Source: Burkholderiaceae bacterium
Lineage (GTDB): Bacteria > Pseudomonadota > Gammaproteobacteria > Burkholderiales > WYBJ01
Length of the DNA: 33,541 nt
Reading direction: 5' to 3'
NCBI GenBank assembly: GCA_011525945.1
Contig: WYBJ01000252.1
Span: forward strand, 1 to 33,541
Below, one piece after another: positions 16,114 through 25,133 of this stretch. The first letter of the stretch is position 1, and each line of letters begins with the position of its first letter. Both the position numbers and the translations under genes were made by a program. The notes beneath the pieces are model-generated. The model saw only the letters and a list, made by a program, of their open reading frames with translations, was not told the DNA's origin and searched no databases.

Positions 16114-17048
16114 TCGCGGCAGTCAACGCCGGCATTGCGCTCCTGCTCCTCGGCCTGGCGATCTGGACGATTGCCGCACGCGACACGTTCGCCGCTATCG
16201 TCGGCTTCGTCGCCTACGGCCTGCTGCTCGCGCTCGCGTGGGTGGCGCTGCGCGGCGTCGACGTCGCACTGACCGAAGCCGCGATCGGCGGCGGACTGAC
16301 CGGGGTGCTGTTGATCCGCGCGGCGGCGAAGCTGCGCGCGACCGAGGCGGCGTCGAACGCCGAGCGGCCCGCGCTGCCGACACGGCTCGCCGCAGCGATC
16401 ATGGCCGGTGGCGTAACGGCCGCGCTCGCGCTCGTGGTGCTGCGAACAGCCGGGCCGGCGCCAACGCTCGCGCCCGAGGTCGCCGCCAACATCGGCGCGA
16501 CCGGCGTGGCCAATCCGATCACCGCGGTGCTGCTCGCTTTTCGCGCGATGGACACGCTGCTGGAAGCGATCGTGCTGCTGTTCGCGCTGATCGGCGTCTG
16601 GTCGCTCGCGCCCGATCACCTCTGGGGCGGGCGGCCAGGAGCGCGCTATCGTGCCGATCCCGATGGAATCCTCGCCTACCTGGCACGGCTGCTGCCGCCG
16701 CTCGGCATCATCGTGGGGTTCTACATCTTCTGGATCGGTGCCGATCTTCCCGGCGGCAAGTTCCAGGGCGCCACCATACTCGCAGCGATGTGGCTGCTCG
16801 CGATGATGGCGGGGCTTGCCGACGCGCCGCCGGTCAGCCGGCGCTGGCTGCGCGCCGCGCTGGTGGCGGGGCCGGCGGCGTTCATCGCGGTCGGTGCCGC
16901 CGGAGTCGGTATCGCCGGCGCATTTCTCGGCTATCCCGAGGGCCTTGCGAAGGCGCTGATCATCGTCATCGAGGTCGCGCTTCTGCCCTCGCTCGTGCTC
17001 ACGCTCGGCCTCATCATGGCTGGCGCACCCGAACGGACGGCGGCATGA
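16110..17048 (+). CDS. Fusion of MrpA C-terminal domains (DUF4040/MbhD- and MbhE-like) with MrpB
   Basis: This 312-residue membrane protein joins three pieces that are separate in archaeal membrane-bound hydrogenases. Residues 1-80 are DUF4040/MbhD-like (AIWTIAARDTFAAIVGFVAYGLLLAL, ALTEAAIGGGLTGVLL). Residues about 100-172 resemble the MrpA C-terminus/MbhE (NPITAVLLAFRAMDTLLEAIVLLFALIGV). Residues about 190-308 are MrpB (LPPLGIIVGFYIFWIGADL, PGGKFQGATILAAM). In canonical Mrp systems the first two follow the large NuoL-like domain of MrpA, which is absent here. The gene starts in an ATGA overlap with mrpG and ends in an ATGA overlap with mrpC. It should form part of the cation pathway next to MrpD. 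Confidence 0.85.
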   Translation: MIAAVNAGIALLLLGLAIWTIAARDTFAAIVGFVAYGLLLALAWVALRGVDVALTEAAIGGGLTGVLLIRAAAKLRATEAASNAERPALPTRLAAAIMAGGVTAALALVVLRTAGPAPTLAPEVAANIGATGVANPITAVLLAFRAMDTLLEAIVLLFALIGVWSLAPDHLWGGRPGARYRADPDGILAYLARLLPPLGIIVGFYIFWIGADLPGGKFQGATILAAMWLLAMMAGLADAPPVSRRWLRAALVAGPAAFIAVGAAGVGIAGAFLGYPEGLAKALIIVIEVALLPSLVLTLGLIMAGAPERTAA

Positions 17049-17389
17049 CCGACGCGCCGACGCTGTACGGGCTGTGCGCGGCTGCGCTGATAGGGCTCGG
17101 CGTATATGGCTTCATCGTCAACCCGCAGCCGCTGCGTAAACTGCTCGCGTTCAACGTAGTCGGCAGCGGCGTATTCGTCCTGTTCGGCGCTATCGCCCAC
17201 CGCGGCGGAGCGCTCGGCTGGGGGGGCGACCCGGTACCGCAGGCCTTGCTGATCACGGGCATCGTCGTGGCGTTTGCCGCGACCGCGCTCGCGGTCGCGC
17301 TGCTGCTGCGGCTCGCCGATGAGGCGGACTCGGTCACGCTCGCCGACGCGGCGCCGGCCAAGCCGGACGTCACCGCCCGTGACCGGTAG
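17045..17389 (+). CDS. mrpC: Mrp-type antiporter subunit C (NuoK-like)
   Basis: A 114-residue protein with three membrane helices, related to NuoK. GLGVYGFIVNPQPLRKLLAFNVVGSGVFVLF and DPVPQALLITGIVVAFAATALAVAL are the MrpC/MnhC hallmarks, including the conserved DPxPQALxLTxIVI-type segment. ATG 17045 overlaps the stop of the A'B fusion gene; the frame open from further upstream lies inside that gene. It ends 12 bases before mrpD. Confidence 0.9.
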   Translation: MTDAPTLYGLCAAALIGLGVYGFIVNPQPLRKLLAFNVVGSGVFVLFGAIAHRGGALGWGGDPVPQALLITGIVVAFAATALAVALLLRLADEADSVTLADAAPAKPDVTARDR

Positions 17390-17401
17390 ACAGCGCAGGC
17401 G

Positions 17402-19141
17402 ATGACGACCACACCCGGCGGCTTGCTCCTCGTGCTGGCGGTGCTGGCGCCGATCGTCGGCATGCTCATCGCATTCACCCTCGGCGGTCGCAATGCGCAG
17501 CGCATCGCGTCCGTCACGATCGTCATCGGGCTCGGCATCGCGATCGCCATTGCCGCGGCGTGGGCTCAAACCGGCGCCACGGTCGTCTACCTGCTGGGCG
17601 GTTGGTCGCCGCCGCTCGGCATAGCACTACGCGCGGACGGCCTGTCGGTCGTCATGATGCTCGCCGTCGCGGTGGTGATTCTCGGCATCGGCGTGTACGC
17701 GCGCGCCGATTTCGCTACCCCCGCCGGAGTGCCCGAGGCGCGAGCGCCGTTCGTGTTCTGGACGCTGCTGCTCGCCATCTGGGGTGCGTTGAACCTCGTG
17801 TTCGTGAGCGGCGATCTGTTCACGCTGTACGTCGCGCTGGAGCTGCTCACGTTCGCGGCCGTACCGCTGGTGTCGCTGGACGGCCGCGCCGAGACGCTGC
17901 GTGCGGCGCTGCGCTATGTGCTGTACGCGTTGCTCGGCTCGATGTTCTATCTGCTCGGGGTGGTGCTCGTATACGGCGCTTACGGCACGCTGGACATCGG
18001 CTTGCTGGCCGCGCGCGTCCACGCCGAACCGGCGACGCTGGCGGCGGCGGCGTTCATGACGGTGGGACTGCTTGCAAAGACCGCGCTCTTCCCGCTGCAC
18101 CTGTGGCTGCCGCCGGCGCACGCCGGGGCTCCGCCCGCGGCGAGCGCGGTGCTGTCGGGGCTGGTGATCAAGGGCTCGTGGTTCCTCGCCGTGCGGCTGT
18201 GGTTCGACGTGCTGCCGGGCGTGGTGACGCTAGCCTCGGCGCAACTTCTCGGCGTGCTCGGCGCTGCGGCGATCCTGGCGGGGAACGTCGTCGCGTTGCG
18301 GCAAGCGCGTCTGAAGCTCCTGGTTGCGTACTCGACGGTTGCTCAGATCGGTTATCTGTTCCTGATGTTTCCGCTCGCGTTCGACGCCGGCGCGGCGGCG
18401 CTGGAGCGTGGCGGTGCCCTGGCGGGCGGCACGCTGCAGGCGATCTCCCACGCATCGGCCAAGGCCGCGATGTTCATGGCGGCCGGCCTCATCTACCGGG
18501 CGGTCGGCCACGATCGCATTGCGGAGCTGGCCGGTGTCGGGCGTGCGCTGCCGTTGAGCGTTCTGACTTTCGCGCTTGCCGGGCTGGCCCTGATGGGGCT
18601 GCCGCCGAGCGGCGCCTACGCCGCCAAGAAGCTGCTGCTCGACGCGGCGGAGGCTTCGGGGCAATGGTGGTGGGCAAGCGTGATGGACGTGGGCGGGCTG
18701 CTCACCGCAGCCTACGTGGTGCTCGTACTCGTCCACGCGCTGCGGCCTGCAACCGAGCCGCGCGAGGCGCGGGCGCACGTGTCGCATCGCGCGCAAATAG
18801 CAGCGCTGGCGCTCGCACTGTGCTCGCTACTGCTCGGGTTCGCGGCCCTCGGTCCGGCGCCGCTCGACGCCATGCCCAAACCGTCCCTCGACTTCGGCGC
18901 GCTTGCTTCGGCGCTGCTCGTTCTTCTCGGCGGCGCCGTGCTCGCAGCCGGTCTCGGTCTTCGGCTACCGCCCCTGCCCAGCCGTGGCGTGCTGACTGCG
19001 CCCCTCGCTCCGGTGCGACGTGCGACGGTCGCAGTCGGCGCGACCTTCGTGCGGGTCGACGCCGCTCTGCGGCAATGGCCGGTGGCGGGACTCGCACTCA
19101 TCGTGGCGGCAATCGGGTTCGGCGCGGCATTGCTCGCATAA
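17402..19141 (+). CDS. mrpD: Mrp-type antiporter subunit D, NuoL/M/N family
   Basis: A 579-residue polytopic protein, the only large antiporter-type subunit of this Mrp module. Proton-path residues are visible: TM5 Glu in LYVALELLTFAAVPLVS, Lys in LLAKTALFPLHLWLPPAHAG, Lys in SGLVIKGSWFLAV, AYSTVAQIGYLFLM, HASAKAAMFMAAG and PPSGAYAAKKLLLD. It should couple proton movement to cation transport together with the A'B and C subunits. ATG 17402 lies 12 bases after mrpC; the Shine-Dalgarno is weak, so translation is probably coupled. The C-terminal 80 residues add extra hydrophobic helices. A NuoN/MbhH-type protein is the alternative name; the neighbours favour MrpD. Confidence 0.9.
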   Translation: MTTTPGGLLLVLAVLAPIVGMLIAFTLGGRNAQRIASVTIVIGLGIAIAIAAAWAQTGATVVYLLGGWSPPLGIALRADGLSVVMMLAVAVVILGIGVYARADFATPAGVPEARAPFVFWTLLLAIWGALNLVFVSGDLFTLYVALELLTFAAVPLVSLDGRAETLRAALRYVLYALLGSMFYLLGVVLVYGAYGTLDIGLLAARVHAEPATLAAAAFMTVGLLAKTALFPLHLWLPPAHAGAPPAASAVLSGLVIKGSWFLAVRLWFDVLPGVVTLASAQLLGVLGAAAILAGNVVALRQARLKLLVAYSTVAQIGYLFLMFPLAFDAGAAALERGGALAGGTLQAISHASAKAAMFMAAGLIYRAVGHDRIAELAGVGRALPLSVLTFALAGLALMGLPPSGAYAAKKLLLDAAEASGQWWWASVMDVGGLLTAAYVVLVLVHALRPATEPREARAHVSHRAQIAALALALCSLLLGFAALGPAPLDAMPKPSLDFGALASALLVLLGGAVLAAGLGLRLPPLPSRGVLTAPLAPVRRATVAVGATFVRVDAALRQWPVAGLALIVAAIGFGAALLA

Positions 19142-19176
19142 GGCGGAGTCATGCTGCCACCCCTGGATCGCGAGAT

Positions 19177-22100
19177 TTGTTGCTTCGCCTCTTCTTAAGA
19201 TCGCTCGGCGGGATACTCGCCACCGTTGCGCTGCTGCTGCTCGCGCTCGCTGCGGCCACGTATATCGGCATCGATATCGATGCGAAGCGCTGGCGAGAGC
19301 CCGTCGCGGACGCACTTTCGCGCGCGCTCGGGCGCGAAGTGCGGCTCGAAGGGCACGCGCGGCTGACCCTGTCGCTCAATCCAGCGATCGCTCTTGGCGA
19401 TGTCCGCATTTCGAACCCGCCAGGTTTCAACGCGCCCGAATTCGTACGCATTGGCGAAATGCGCCTGGCGATCCGGCTGCTGCCGCTACTGCGAGGCGAA
19501 GTTCAGGCCGACGACTTCCATGGCCGCAACATCGCCGTGCATCTGCAGCGATCGGCCGACGGGCATGGCAACTGGAGCCTCGATCCCACCCCCCGCTCAG
19601 CGCCGCCGCAGGGACCGTTCAAGCTCGCACGCGGGGACGGATATCGCCTGACGCTCGAGAATGTGCTCATCGAGCTTGACGTCGGCGCCAGCGCACGCCA
19701 CATCGAGCTTGCCGAGCTCGCCCTTGACGAGCGCGCCGAGGGCTCCGCGCGTCTGTCGTTGCGAGGCAAAGTAGACGAACGCTTCCCGTTCACGGTGCGA
19801 GCGACCGGTGCGCCGTTGTCAAACCTCGGTGCGGCCGAGCCCTGGCCATTCGATTTCCAGGCCGCCGTGTCCGACATGGCGCTGACCGGTAGCGGCGCGA
19901 TGAGCGGCAAACTCGACCGCCCGAACGTGCGGTTGTCGTTCAATGCCGCGCGTAACAACGATTCGAGTCAGCCGGCAAGCGGCACTGCGGTGGTGTCCGG
20001 CGATCTGGCGCTCGACTTGAGCGGCGTCCGCCCCCGGATCAGCGGGCGGCTCGCAGCACCTGAGCTGGACCTGCGCGCATCTTTCCCGGATGCGCGCGGC
20101 ACGAACGCACCCCCGGCCAGGACGCTGGCAGAGGCCTACGAGGCGCTGAGCCGCGCCGAGCTCGATCTGCAGCCGCTCGCGCGCATCGATGCCGATATCG
20201 ATCTTCAGGTCACGCGCTGGGCGGGAATGGCGGGCGATGTGCGGGACCTGAGCGCTCGTCTGAAGATCGACGCGGGCCGGCTCGCCGCGACGTATGCGGT
20301 GACGATTGCCGGAGCGCAATTCGAAGGCGAGCTCGTCGCTGACGGCACGAGCGCGCCGCAGCGCTTGCGCACCCATCTCGTCGCGCGCGATGCCCCGCTC
20401 GACGTTCTCGCCGCGCTCGTCTTCGACCTGCCCTACGTGATGGGAAGTGTCGGCCGGTTCGACGTGACGCTGGACGCTCGCGGTAACACCACAGCCGAGC
20501 TTGTGCGCGACCTCGAGGCACGCATCGAGATCGAGGACGCACGCTTCACATACGGCAACTTCACCGGCGGCAAACCCGTCTCGATGCGCCTCGATGCGGC
20601 CGAAGTGTCGCAGTCGCGCGGTCGCACGATAGCCGGAAGCTTGCGCGGCAGTCTGCGCGGTAAAGCGTTCGACGGCAAGCTTCGAGCCGGCACGGTCGAG
20701 CAAATCCTGCGCGAACAGCGCACGCCGTTCAGTTTCGATGGCACGAGCGGCGATGTGCGCGCGCGTCTGTCAGGCACGCTCGCCGAGCCGGCCGACTCGA
20801 GCGGACCTGTCATCGCGCTGGAAATCAGCGCACCGCGCGCGCGCGCGCTTGCACCGTGGCTCGGTCTGTCCTCACAGAGCGATGCCGGCGTTGCGTTCAA
20901 AGGCAGCTTTCGGCTGCATCGGCAGCTCGTGTCGCTGACCGACGCCTCGCTCGTCATCGGGCGGACGTCACTTACCGGCGACGTGAGCTGGCGCTCGGCC
21001 GACGCGAAAACACTCGTGACTGCGAATGTGGTTGCCGCGGTCGTCGACCCGGCCGAGCTGAGTGCGGTGACGACCCCGGCCGTAACGACGCGCCGCGCCA
21101 CGATACTCGAAATCCCCATTCTGCCCGAGTCGCTCGACTTCGCCGATATGGATGCGACCGTGCGGGTAGGTCGCATACAAGGTCTGCCGCTGGAAATCAA
21201 CGACGCCGTGTTCGAGGGGCGGATGCGAGGCGGCGAGATCACGCCCTCGCCGTTTTCGCTGCGCGTGCAGGGTAATGCACTTAGCGGCGCGCTCGCGCTC
21301 GATAGGCGCGGCGCGGCACCCGCCGCCTCACTCTGGGTTGCTGGAGACGACTTCGAACTCGGTGCGCTGCTACGGCGGTTGCGTGTCGCGCACGATATCG
21401 ACGCCCGCATCGGCAGCGTACGGCTGTACGCCGAGATTCGCAGCCGCGCACTGGGGGATGTTCTCGAACAATCGTCGTTCGTCGCCAACATCGAGTCGGG
21501 GACACTCGACTTTCGCGATGCCAATACGCGCGCGGCGCTGCGCATTGCTGTCGCGGCGGGCGAGGTGCGTGCGGACGCCGGAGCGCCGATATCCGCTTCG
21601 CTTACCGGGACGCTCGGCGCTACGCCGGTCACGCTCGAGGCGCGCACAGCGGGTCTACGCGAGATCTTCGAGCCCGGCGGGCGTCTGCCTTTTTCGATCA
21701 CGGCCCAAACGGCCGCGGGAAAACTCGCGATCAGCGGCAGCGCCGTGCCACAACGCTCGCCCGACGTCGCGCTGTCGCTAGCGCTGACCGGAGAGCGCTT
21801 GGACGGACTCGACACGCTACTCGCAACGTCGCTGCCGCCATGGGGACCGTATGCGCTGACCGGGGGCTTGCGCTTCTCGCGGCGCGGCTACGAGATCGAT
21901 GCGATACGCCTGGCGCTCGGAAGGAGTGTTCTCGAAGGAAACGCGTCGCTGGACAACACCCGTGCGCCGCCGAACCTCACCGTGTCGCTCAACGCCGAGC
22001 GGATCCAGCTCGATGACTTTCCGCTTGCTGACTGGTCAGCGTTCGACAAACCGGAAGGCTCGGCCGAGCCTATGACCTTAGACTCGGCGCGTCAGGCGAT

Positions 22101-22959
22101 CGGGGAGGGTGCCCGCAGAGTCCACGCGATCTTGAGCCGCGAGCTGCTCGGCAAGGCGGAGGGGAAGTTGCTTGTGGCGGTGAAGCGACTCGTCTCGGGT
22201 AAGGACGATCTGGGGCACGGCCGATTCGTCGTCACCGTGGCCAAGGGCCGTGCGACGATCGCACCAATCGAAATCGACAGCCCCGCCGGCAGCGCGCGCG
22301 GCTCGTTCGTCTACGAACCCCGCGAGCACGATGTCCTCGTCGAAGCGCGCGCCGAACTCGATCGCTTCAATTACGGCGCACTTGCGCGCCGCATCTTTCC
22401 CAACTCGGATCTCGATGGCACAATCAGCCTGGATTTCCGCCTCGACGCTGCCGCGCCGCGGCTGTCCGCTGCGGTCGTGGCGGGTTCGGGGCGATTCGAC
22501 TTCTTATTGTTACCGCAGCGCCTTCGCGCCGGACCGCTGGATCTGTGGGCGGCGAATCTGCTGTTTCGCTTGCTGCCGTTTTTCAATATCAGCTCCTCCG
22601 AGGTGAACTGCGCGCTGGGCCATTTCGATCTCGAGCACGGCCGGCTGACGTCACGGCGGATCACGATCGACACCTATCAGACGCGCACCGAAGGCGCCGG
22701 CACCATCGACCTCGGGACGGACGCGGTCGACCTGCGGTTCGCCGCGCCGCGTGCCAAGATCCCGCAGTTCTTCAGTTTTGTGGTGCCGATTTATGTGAGC
22801 GGAACGCGCGAGCGTTACAGTGTCAGCGTGCGGCCGCTCGATCTCGTCGGTGCGGCGGCGAAGTGGGTGGCCTCGCCGATCGTGGTGCCGATACAGAGGC
22901 TGTTCGGCACTAGCCTTGCGCGCGATGGCAGCGACGTGTGTACGACGCTTGCACGCTAG
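19177..22959 (+). CDS. Large AsmA-family protein
   Basis: This protein of about 1260 residues has an N-terminal membrane anchor (about residues 8-27, GGILATVALLLLALAAATYIG) followed by the AsmA start pattern: IDAKRWREPVADALSRALGREVRLEGHARLTLSLNPAIALGDVRISNPPGF. Long runs of beta-strand repeats follow, and the C-terminal AsmA_2 region holds FDFLLLPQRLRAGPLDLWAANLLFRLLPFFN and YVSGTRERYSVSVRPLDL. AsmA/TamB/YhdP-type proteins form periplasm-spanning hydrophobic grooves that move phospholipids to the outer membrane. No ATG fits; TTG 19177 or TTG 19180, about 35 bases after mrpD, is the likely start, with a weak Shine-Dalgarno. The open frame runs on upstream inside mrpD but that part has no AsmA character. 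A weak GGCAGG/CCTGCC hairpin at 22963-22990 follows the stop. Confidence 0.85.
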   Translation: MLLRLFLRSLGGILATVALLLLALAAATYIGIDIDAKRWREPVADALSRALGREVRLEGHARLTLSLNPAIALGDVRISNPPGFNAPEFVRIGEMRLAIRLLPLLRGEVQADDFHGRNIAVHLQRSADGHGNWSLDPTPRSAPPQGPFKLARGDGYRLTLENVLIELDVGASARHIELAELALDERAEGSARLSLRGKVDERFPFTVRATGAPLSNLGAAEPWPFDFQAAVSDMALTGSGAMSGKLDRPNVRLSFNAARNNDSSQPASGTAVVSGDLALDLSGVRPRISGRLAAPELDLRASFPDARGTNAPPARTLAEAYEALSRAELDLQPLARIDADIDLQVTRWAGMAGDVRDLSARLKIDAGRLAATYAVTIAGAQFEGELVADGTSAPQRLRTHLVARDAPLDVLAALVFDLPYVMGSVGRFDVTLDARGNTTAELVRDLEARIEIEDARFTYGNFTGGKPVSMRLDAAEVSQSRGRTIAGSLRGSLRGKAFDGKLRAGTVEQILREQRTPFSFDGTSGDVRARLSGTLAEPADSSGPVIALEISAPRARALAPWLGLSSQSDAGVAFKGSFRLHRQLVSLTDASLVIGRTSLTGDVSWRSADAKTLVTANVVAAVVDPAELSAVTTPAVTTRRATILEIPILPESLDFADMDATVRVGRIQGLPLEINDAVFEGRMRGGEITPSPFSLRVQGNALSGALALDRRGAAPAASLWVAGDDFELGALLRRLRVAHDIDARIGSVRLYAEIRSRALGDVLEQSSFVANIESGTLDFRDANTRAALRIAVAAGEVRADAGAPISASLTGTLGATPVTLEARTAGLREIFEPGGRLPFSITAQTAAGKLAISGSAVPQRSPDVALSLALTGERLDGLDTLLATSLPPWGPYALTGGLRFSRRGYEIDAIRLALGRSVLEGNASLDNTRAPPNLTVSLNAERIQLDDFPLADWSAFDKPEGSAEPMTLDSARQAIGEGARRVHAILSRELLGKAEGKLLVAVKRLVSGKDDLGHGRFVVTVAKGRATIAPIEIDSPAGSARGSFVYEPREHDVLVEARAELDRFNYGALARRIFPNSDLDGTISLDFRLDAAAPRLSAAVVAGSGRFDFLLLPQRLRAGPLDLWAANLLFRLLPFFNISSSEVNCALGHFDLEHGRLTSRRITIDTYQTRTEGAGTIDLGTDAVDLRFAAPRAKIPQFFSFVVPIYVSGTRERYSVSVRPLDLVGAAAKWVASPIVVPIQRLFGTSLARDGSDVCTTLAR

Positions 22960-23001
22960 GCCGGCAGGTTTCGTGTGTGGCTGTCCTGCCCTGGGACCAA
23001 G

Positions 23002-23544
23002 CTACTTCTTAGTGCTCCGTACGATCCACAGGTAGACGTTGAGCGCGGCGATCACGAGCGCCACCGCCGCGCCGGCCCCGAGCAGGTCCGCTTCGCCGTT
23101 CCAGGATACGATCTGGCCGAGAAACGTCACCGCCATGACGGCGATGACAACCGTGACGAGGTTGCTCTTGAGGTCCTCGAAGGTTCGGATCTGCAGCCGC
23201 GCCGGCAGCTCCAGGTCGCAGTCCATGAACAGCTCATACAGCGAGAGCCCCATGATCAGCATCACGGTGCCCAACAGGAACAGGTCGAAGATCTCGATGA
23301 AATAGAGCATCAGTTGCTTCGAAGCCATCGTCGAGACCTCGCCGCCCGCAAGCGTGCGCGCAATCACCACGACGACATCCGCCAGGCCGTACAGGAACAG
23401 TGCCGCCGCTCCCAGCAGCGAGCCGGTAACGGCGGCGAGAACCAGGTAGCGGCTTGCGTTCAGCAGCGATTTCAAGATGACGCGCCCTCGAGCACGGATG
23501 ACGCCCCGTCGCGCCGTTCCGAGCTTTCCCGGGGCCGGCTTCAT
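23002..23544 (-). CDS. YqhA/UPF0114-family membrane protein
   Basis: The protein (180 residues from ATG 23544) has four hydrophobic segments and YqhA-family marks: YFIEIFDLFLLGTVMLIMGLSLYELF, DLKSNLVTVVIAVMAVTFLGQ and the small-residue N-terminal helix. The family is of unknown function. The conserved region (KSLLNASRYLVLAAV) begins immediately after a TTG at 23475, which would give 157 residues, closer to the family's 160-170; GAGGG lies 9 bases before that TTG, whereas the ATG lacks a good Shine-Dalgarno. The true start may therefore be TTG 23475. It is convergent with the asmA-type gene and diverges from the outer membrane channel gene. Confidence 0.8.
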   Translation of the reverse strand: MKPAPGKLGTARRGVIRARGRVILKSLLNASRYLVLAAVTGSLLGAAALFLYGLADVVVVIARTLAGGEVSTMASKQLMLYFIEIFDLFLLGTVMLIMGLSLYELFMDCDLELPARLQIRTFEDLKSNLVTVVIAVMAVTFLGQIVSWNGEADLLGAGAAVALVIAALNVYLWIVRSTKK

Positions 23545-23690
23545 TCGCAGTCGCGCGGCCTCGAAATCTAAGCCGGTTTCGGATCGCGCTCGTGTCTGGA
23601 GCAGCGCGGCGGAAACTGCGACAATGCGACTCTAGCATAATCGGCGTCGCATAAACTGCGCTGCCGTTCCGCCCGGGCGAGATCAGGAAC

Positions 23691-25133
23691 ATGATGAGAA
23701 CATACATGCTGCTGGCGCTTGTGACCCTGAGCGCCGGCTGCGTCGTTGGACCGGATTACGTGCGTCCCCGCGTCGATGCGCCCGAGGCGTGGCGCATCGA
23801 CTATCCCAAGGCCGCCGAAGTCGCGAACACCAAATGGTGGGAGCAGTTCGGTGATCCGGCCCTCAGCGAGCTGATCGAGAGCGCACTGCGCGAGAACCGT
23901 GACGTGCGTACCGCGGCTGCGCGCGTCGAGCAGTTCATGGGTGTGCTCGCGGCGACGCGCTCGCAGGCGTATCCGCAGATCGGCTACAACGCGAACGCAA
24001 GCCGCTCGCGCTCGAGTCGCGTCGGCCAGCCGCCGATTCCGCCGGGAGGCGACCCGTATTTCACGCTCTACCAGGCATCTCTGGGCGCATCCTGGCAGCT
24101 CGACCTCTTCGGCCGCGTGCAGCGCCTGAGCGAGGCGGCGCAGGCGCAGGTCTATGCGAGCGAGCAGGGGCGGCGCGGCGTGGTGCTGAGCGTGGTGACG
24201 GCGGTTGCGGCCAGCTACATCGCGCTTCGAGCGTTCGACAGCCAGCGCGAGATCGCGCAGCGAACGGCGCGGAATTTCGGCGAGACCGTGCGGATCTTCG
24301 ACCTGCGCTTCAAATCCGGCATCGTGTCGCAGACCGAGGTCGTGCAGGTGCGCTCGCAATATCAGCAGGCGCTCGCCGCGATCCCCGCGATCGAGCAACA
24401 GATTGCGACGCTCGAACACGTGATCTCCATTCTCGCCGGGCGCAACCCGGGTCCGATTGCGCGCGGCAAACCGATCGATCAGTTGGTGGCGCCGCTCATC
24501 CCCGCGGACCTCCCATCCGCGCTGCTGCAGCGCCGACCCGACATCCTCCAGGCCGAGCAGAACCTGGTCGCCGCGAATGCCAGCATCGGTGCGGCGCGTG
24601 CGCTTTACTATCCGACGATCTCGCTTACCGGCCTGCTCGGCTCGATCAGCACGGCCTTCGGCGATTTCCTTACGGGACCGGCGACCGCGTGGCAGGTGGG
24701 CGCGAGCGTGGCCGGCCCGATCGCCACGTTCGGCGGCATCGAGGGACAAGTCCGCGCGGCCGAGGCGCAGGAACGTCAGGCGCTGTTCGTATACCAGCAG
24801 ACGATTCTCAACGCGTTCCGCGAAACCAATGACGCAATCGTCGGATCGCAGAAGAAGATCGAAGAGCTCGCCATGCAGCAGCAGCGCGTGGCGTCTCTGC
24901 GCGAGTTTGCACGCCTTTCCAGGCTCAGATTCGACAGTGGGGTGGCAAGCTACCTCGATGTGCTCGTTGCGGAGAACGAGCTGTTCGCCCAGGAGCTGAC
25001 CGCGGTACGCCTGCTCGCCGAGCGGTACACGCAGATCGTGAATGTCTACCAGTCCGTCGGAGGTGGCTGGGTGGACATCGCGGAGTCGATCGCGCTGCCG
25101 CCAGCGAGCGCCTCCGCGACGCGAGTGCCATGA
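23691..25133 (+). CDS. Outer membrane efflux channel, NodT/TolC-like lipoprotein
   Basis: This 480-residue outer membrane factor forms the exit duct of tripartite efflux pumps. A signal peptide ends in LSAGC with the typical following CVVGPDYVRPRVDAPEAWR. Two repeated outer-membrane-efflux domains follow (about residues 60-250 and 270-455), with WWEQFGDPALSELIESAL, GASWQLDLFGRVQRLSEAA, RPDILQAEQNLVAANASIGAARALYYPTISL and SYLDVLVAENELFAQELTAV as family landmarks. Start ATG 23691 (or the adjacent ATG 23694) follows AGGAA. It likely serves the RND pump encoded at 10866-15052, although yqhA and the Mrp/AsmA genes intervene. Its stop overlaps the next gene's ATG. Confidence 0.93.
   Translation: MMRTYMLLALVTLSAGCVVGPDYVRPRVDAPEAWRIDYPKAAEVANTKWWEQFGDPALSELIESALRENRDVRTAAARVEQFMGVLAATRSQAYPQIGYNANASRSRSSRVGQPPIPPGGDPYFTLYQASLGASWQLDLFGRVQRLSEAAQAQVYASEQGRRGVVLSVVTAVAASYIALRAFDSQREIAQRTARNFGETVRIFDLRFKSGIVSQTEVVQVRSQYQQALAAIPAIEQQIATLEHVISILAGRNPGPIARGKPIDQLVAPLIPADLPSALLQRRPDILQAEQNLVAANASIGAARALYYPTISLTGLLGSISTAFGDFLTGPATAWQVGASVAGPIATFGGIEGQVRAAEAQERQALFVYQQTILNAFRETNDAIVGSQKKIEELAMQQQRVASLREFARLSRLRFDSGVASYLDVLVAENELFAQELTAVRLLAERYTQIVNVYQSVGGGWVDIAESIALPPASASATRVP

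Noticed and set aside
17560..19176. The 540 codons open upstream of the AsmA-type start, overlapping mrpD in another frame
   Set aside because: This stretch is Arg/Ala-rich with no membrane or AsmA features, while mrpD in the other frame has clear conserved motifs. The AsmA protein's membrane anchor starts at about 19180.
22963..22990. GGCAGG/CCTGCC as a bidirectional terminator between the AsmA-type gene and yqhA
   Set aside because: A 6-bp stem with a 16-base loop and no T-run is too weak to annotate as a terminator; it is mentioned only in passing.
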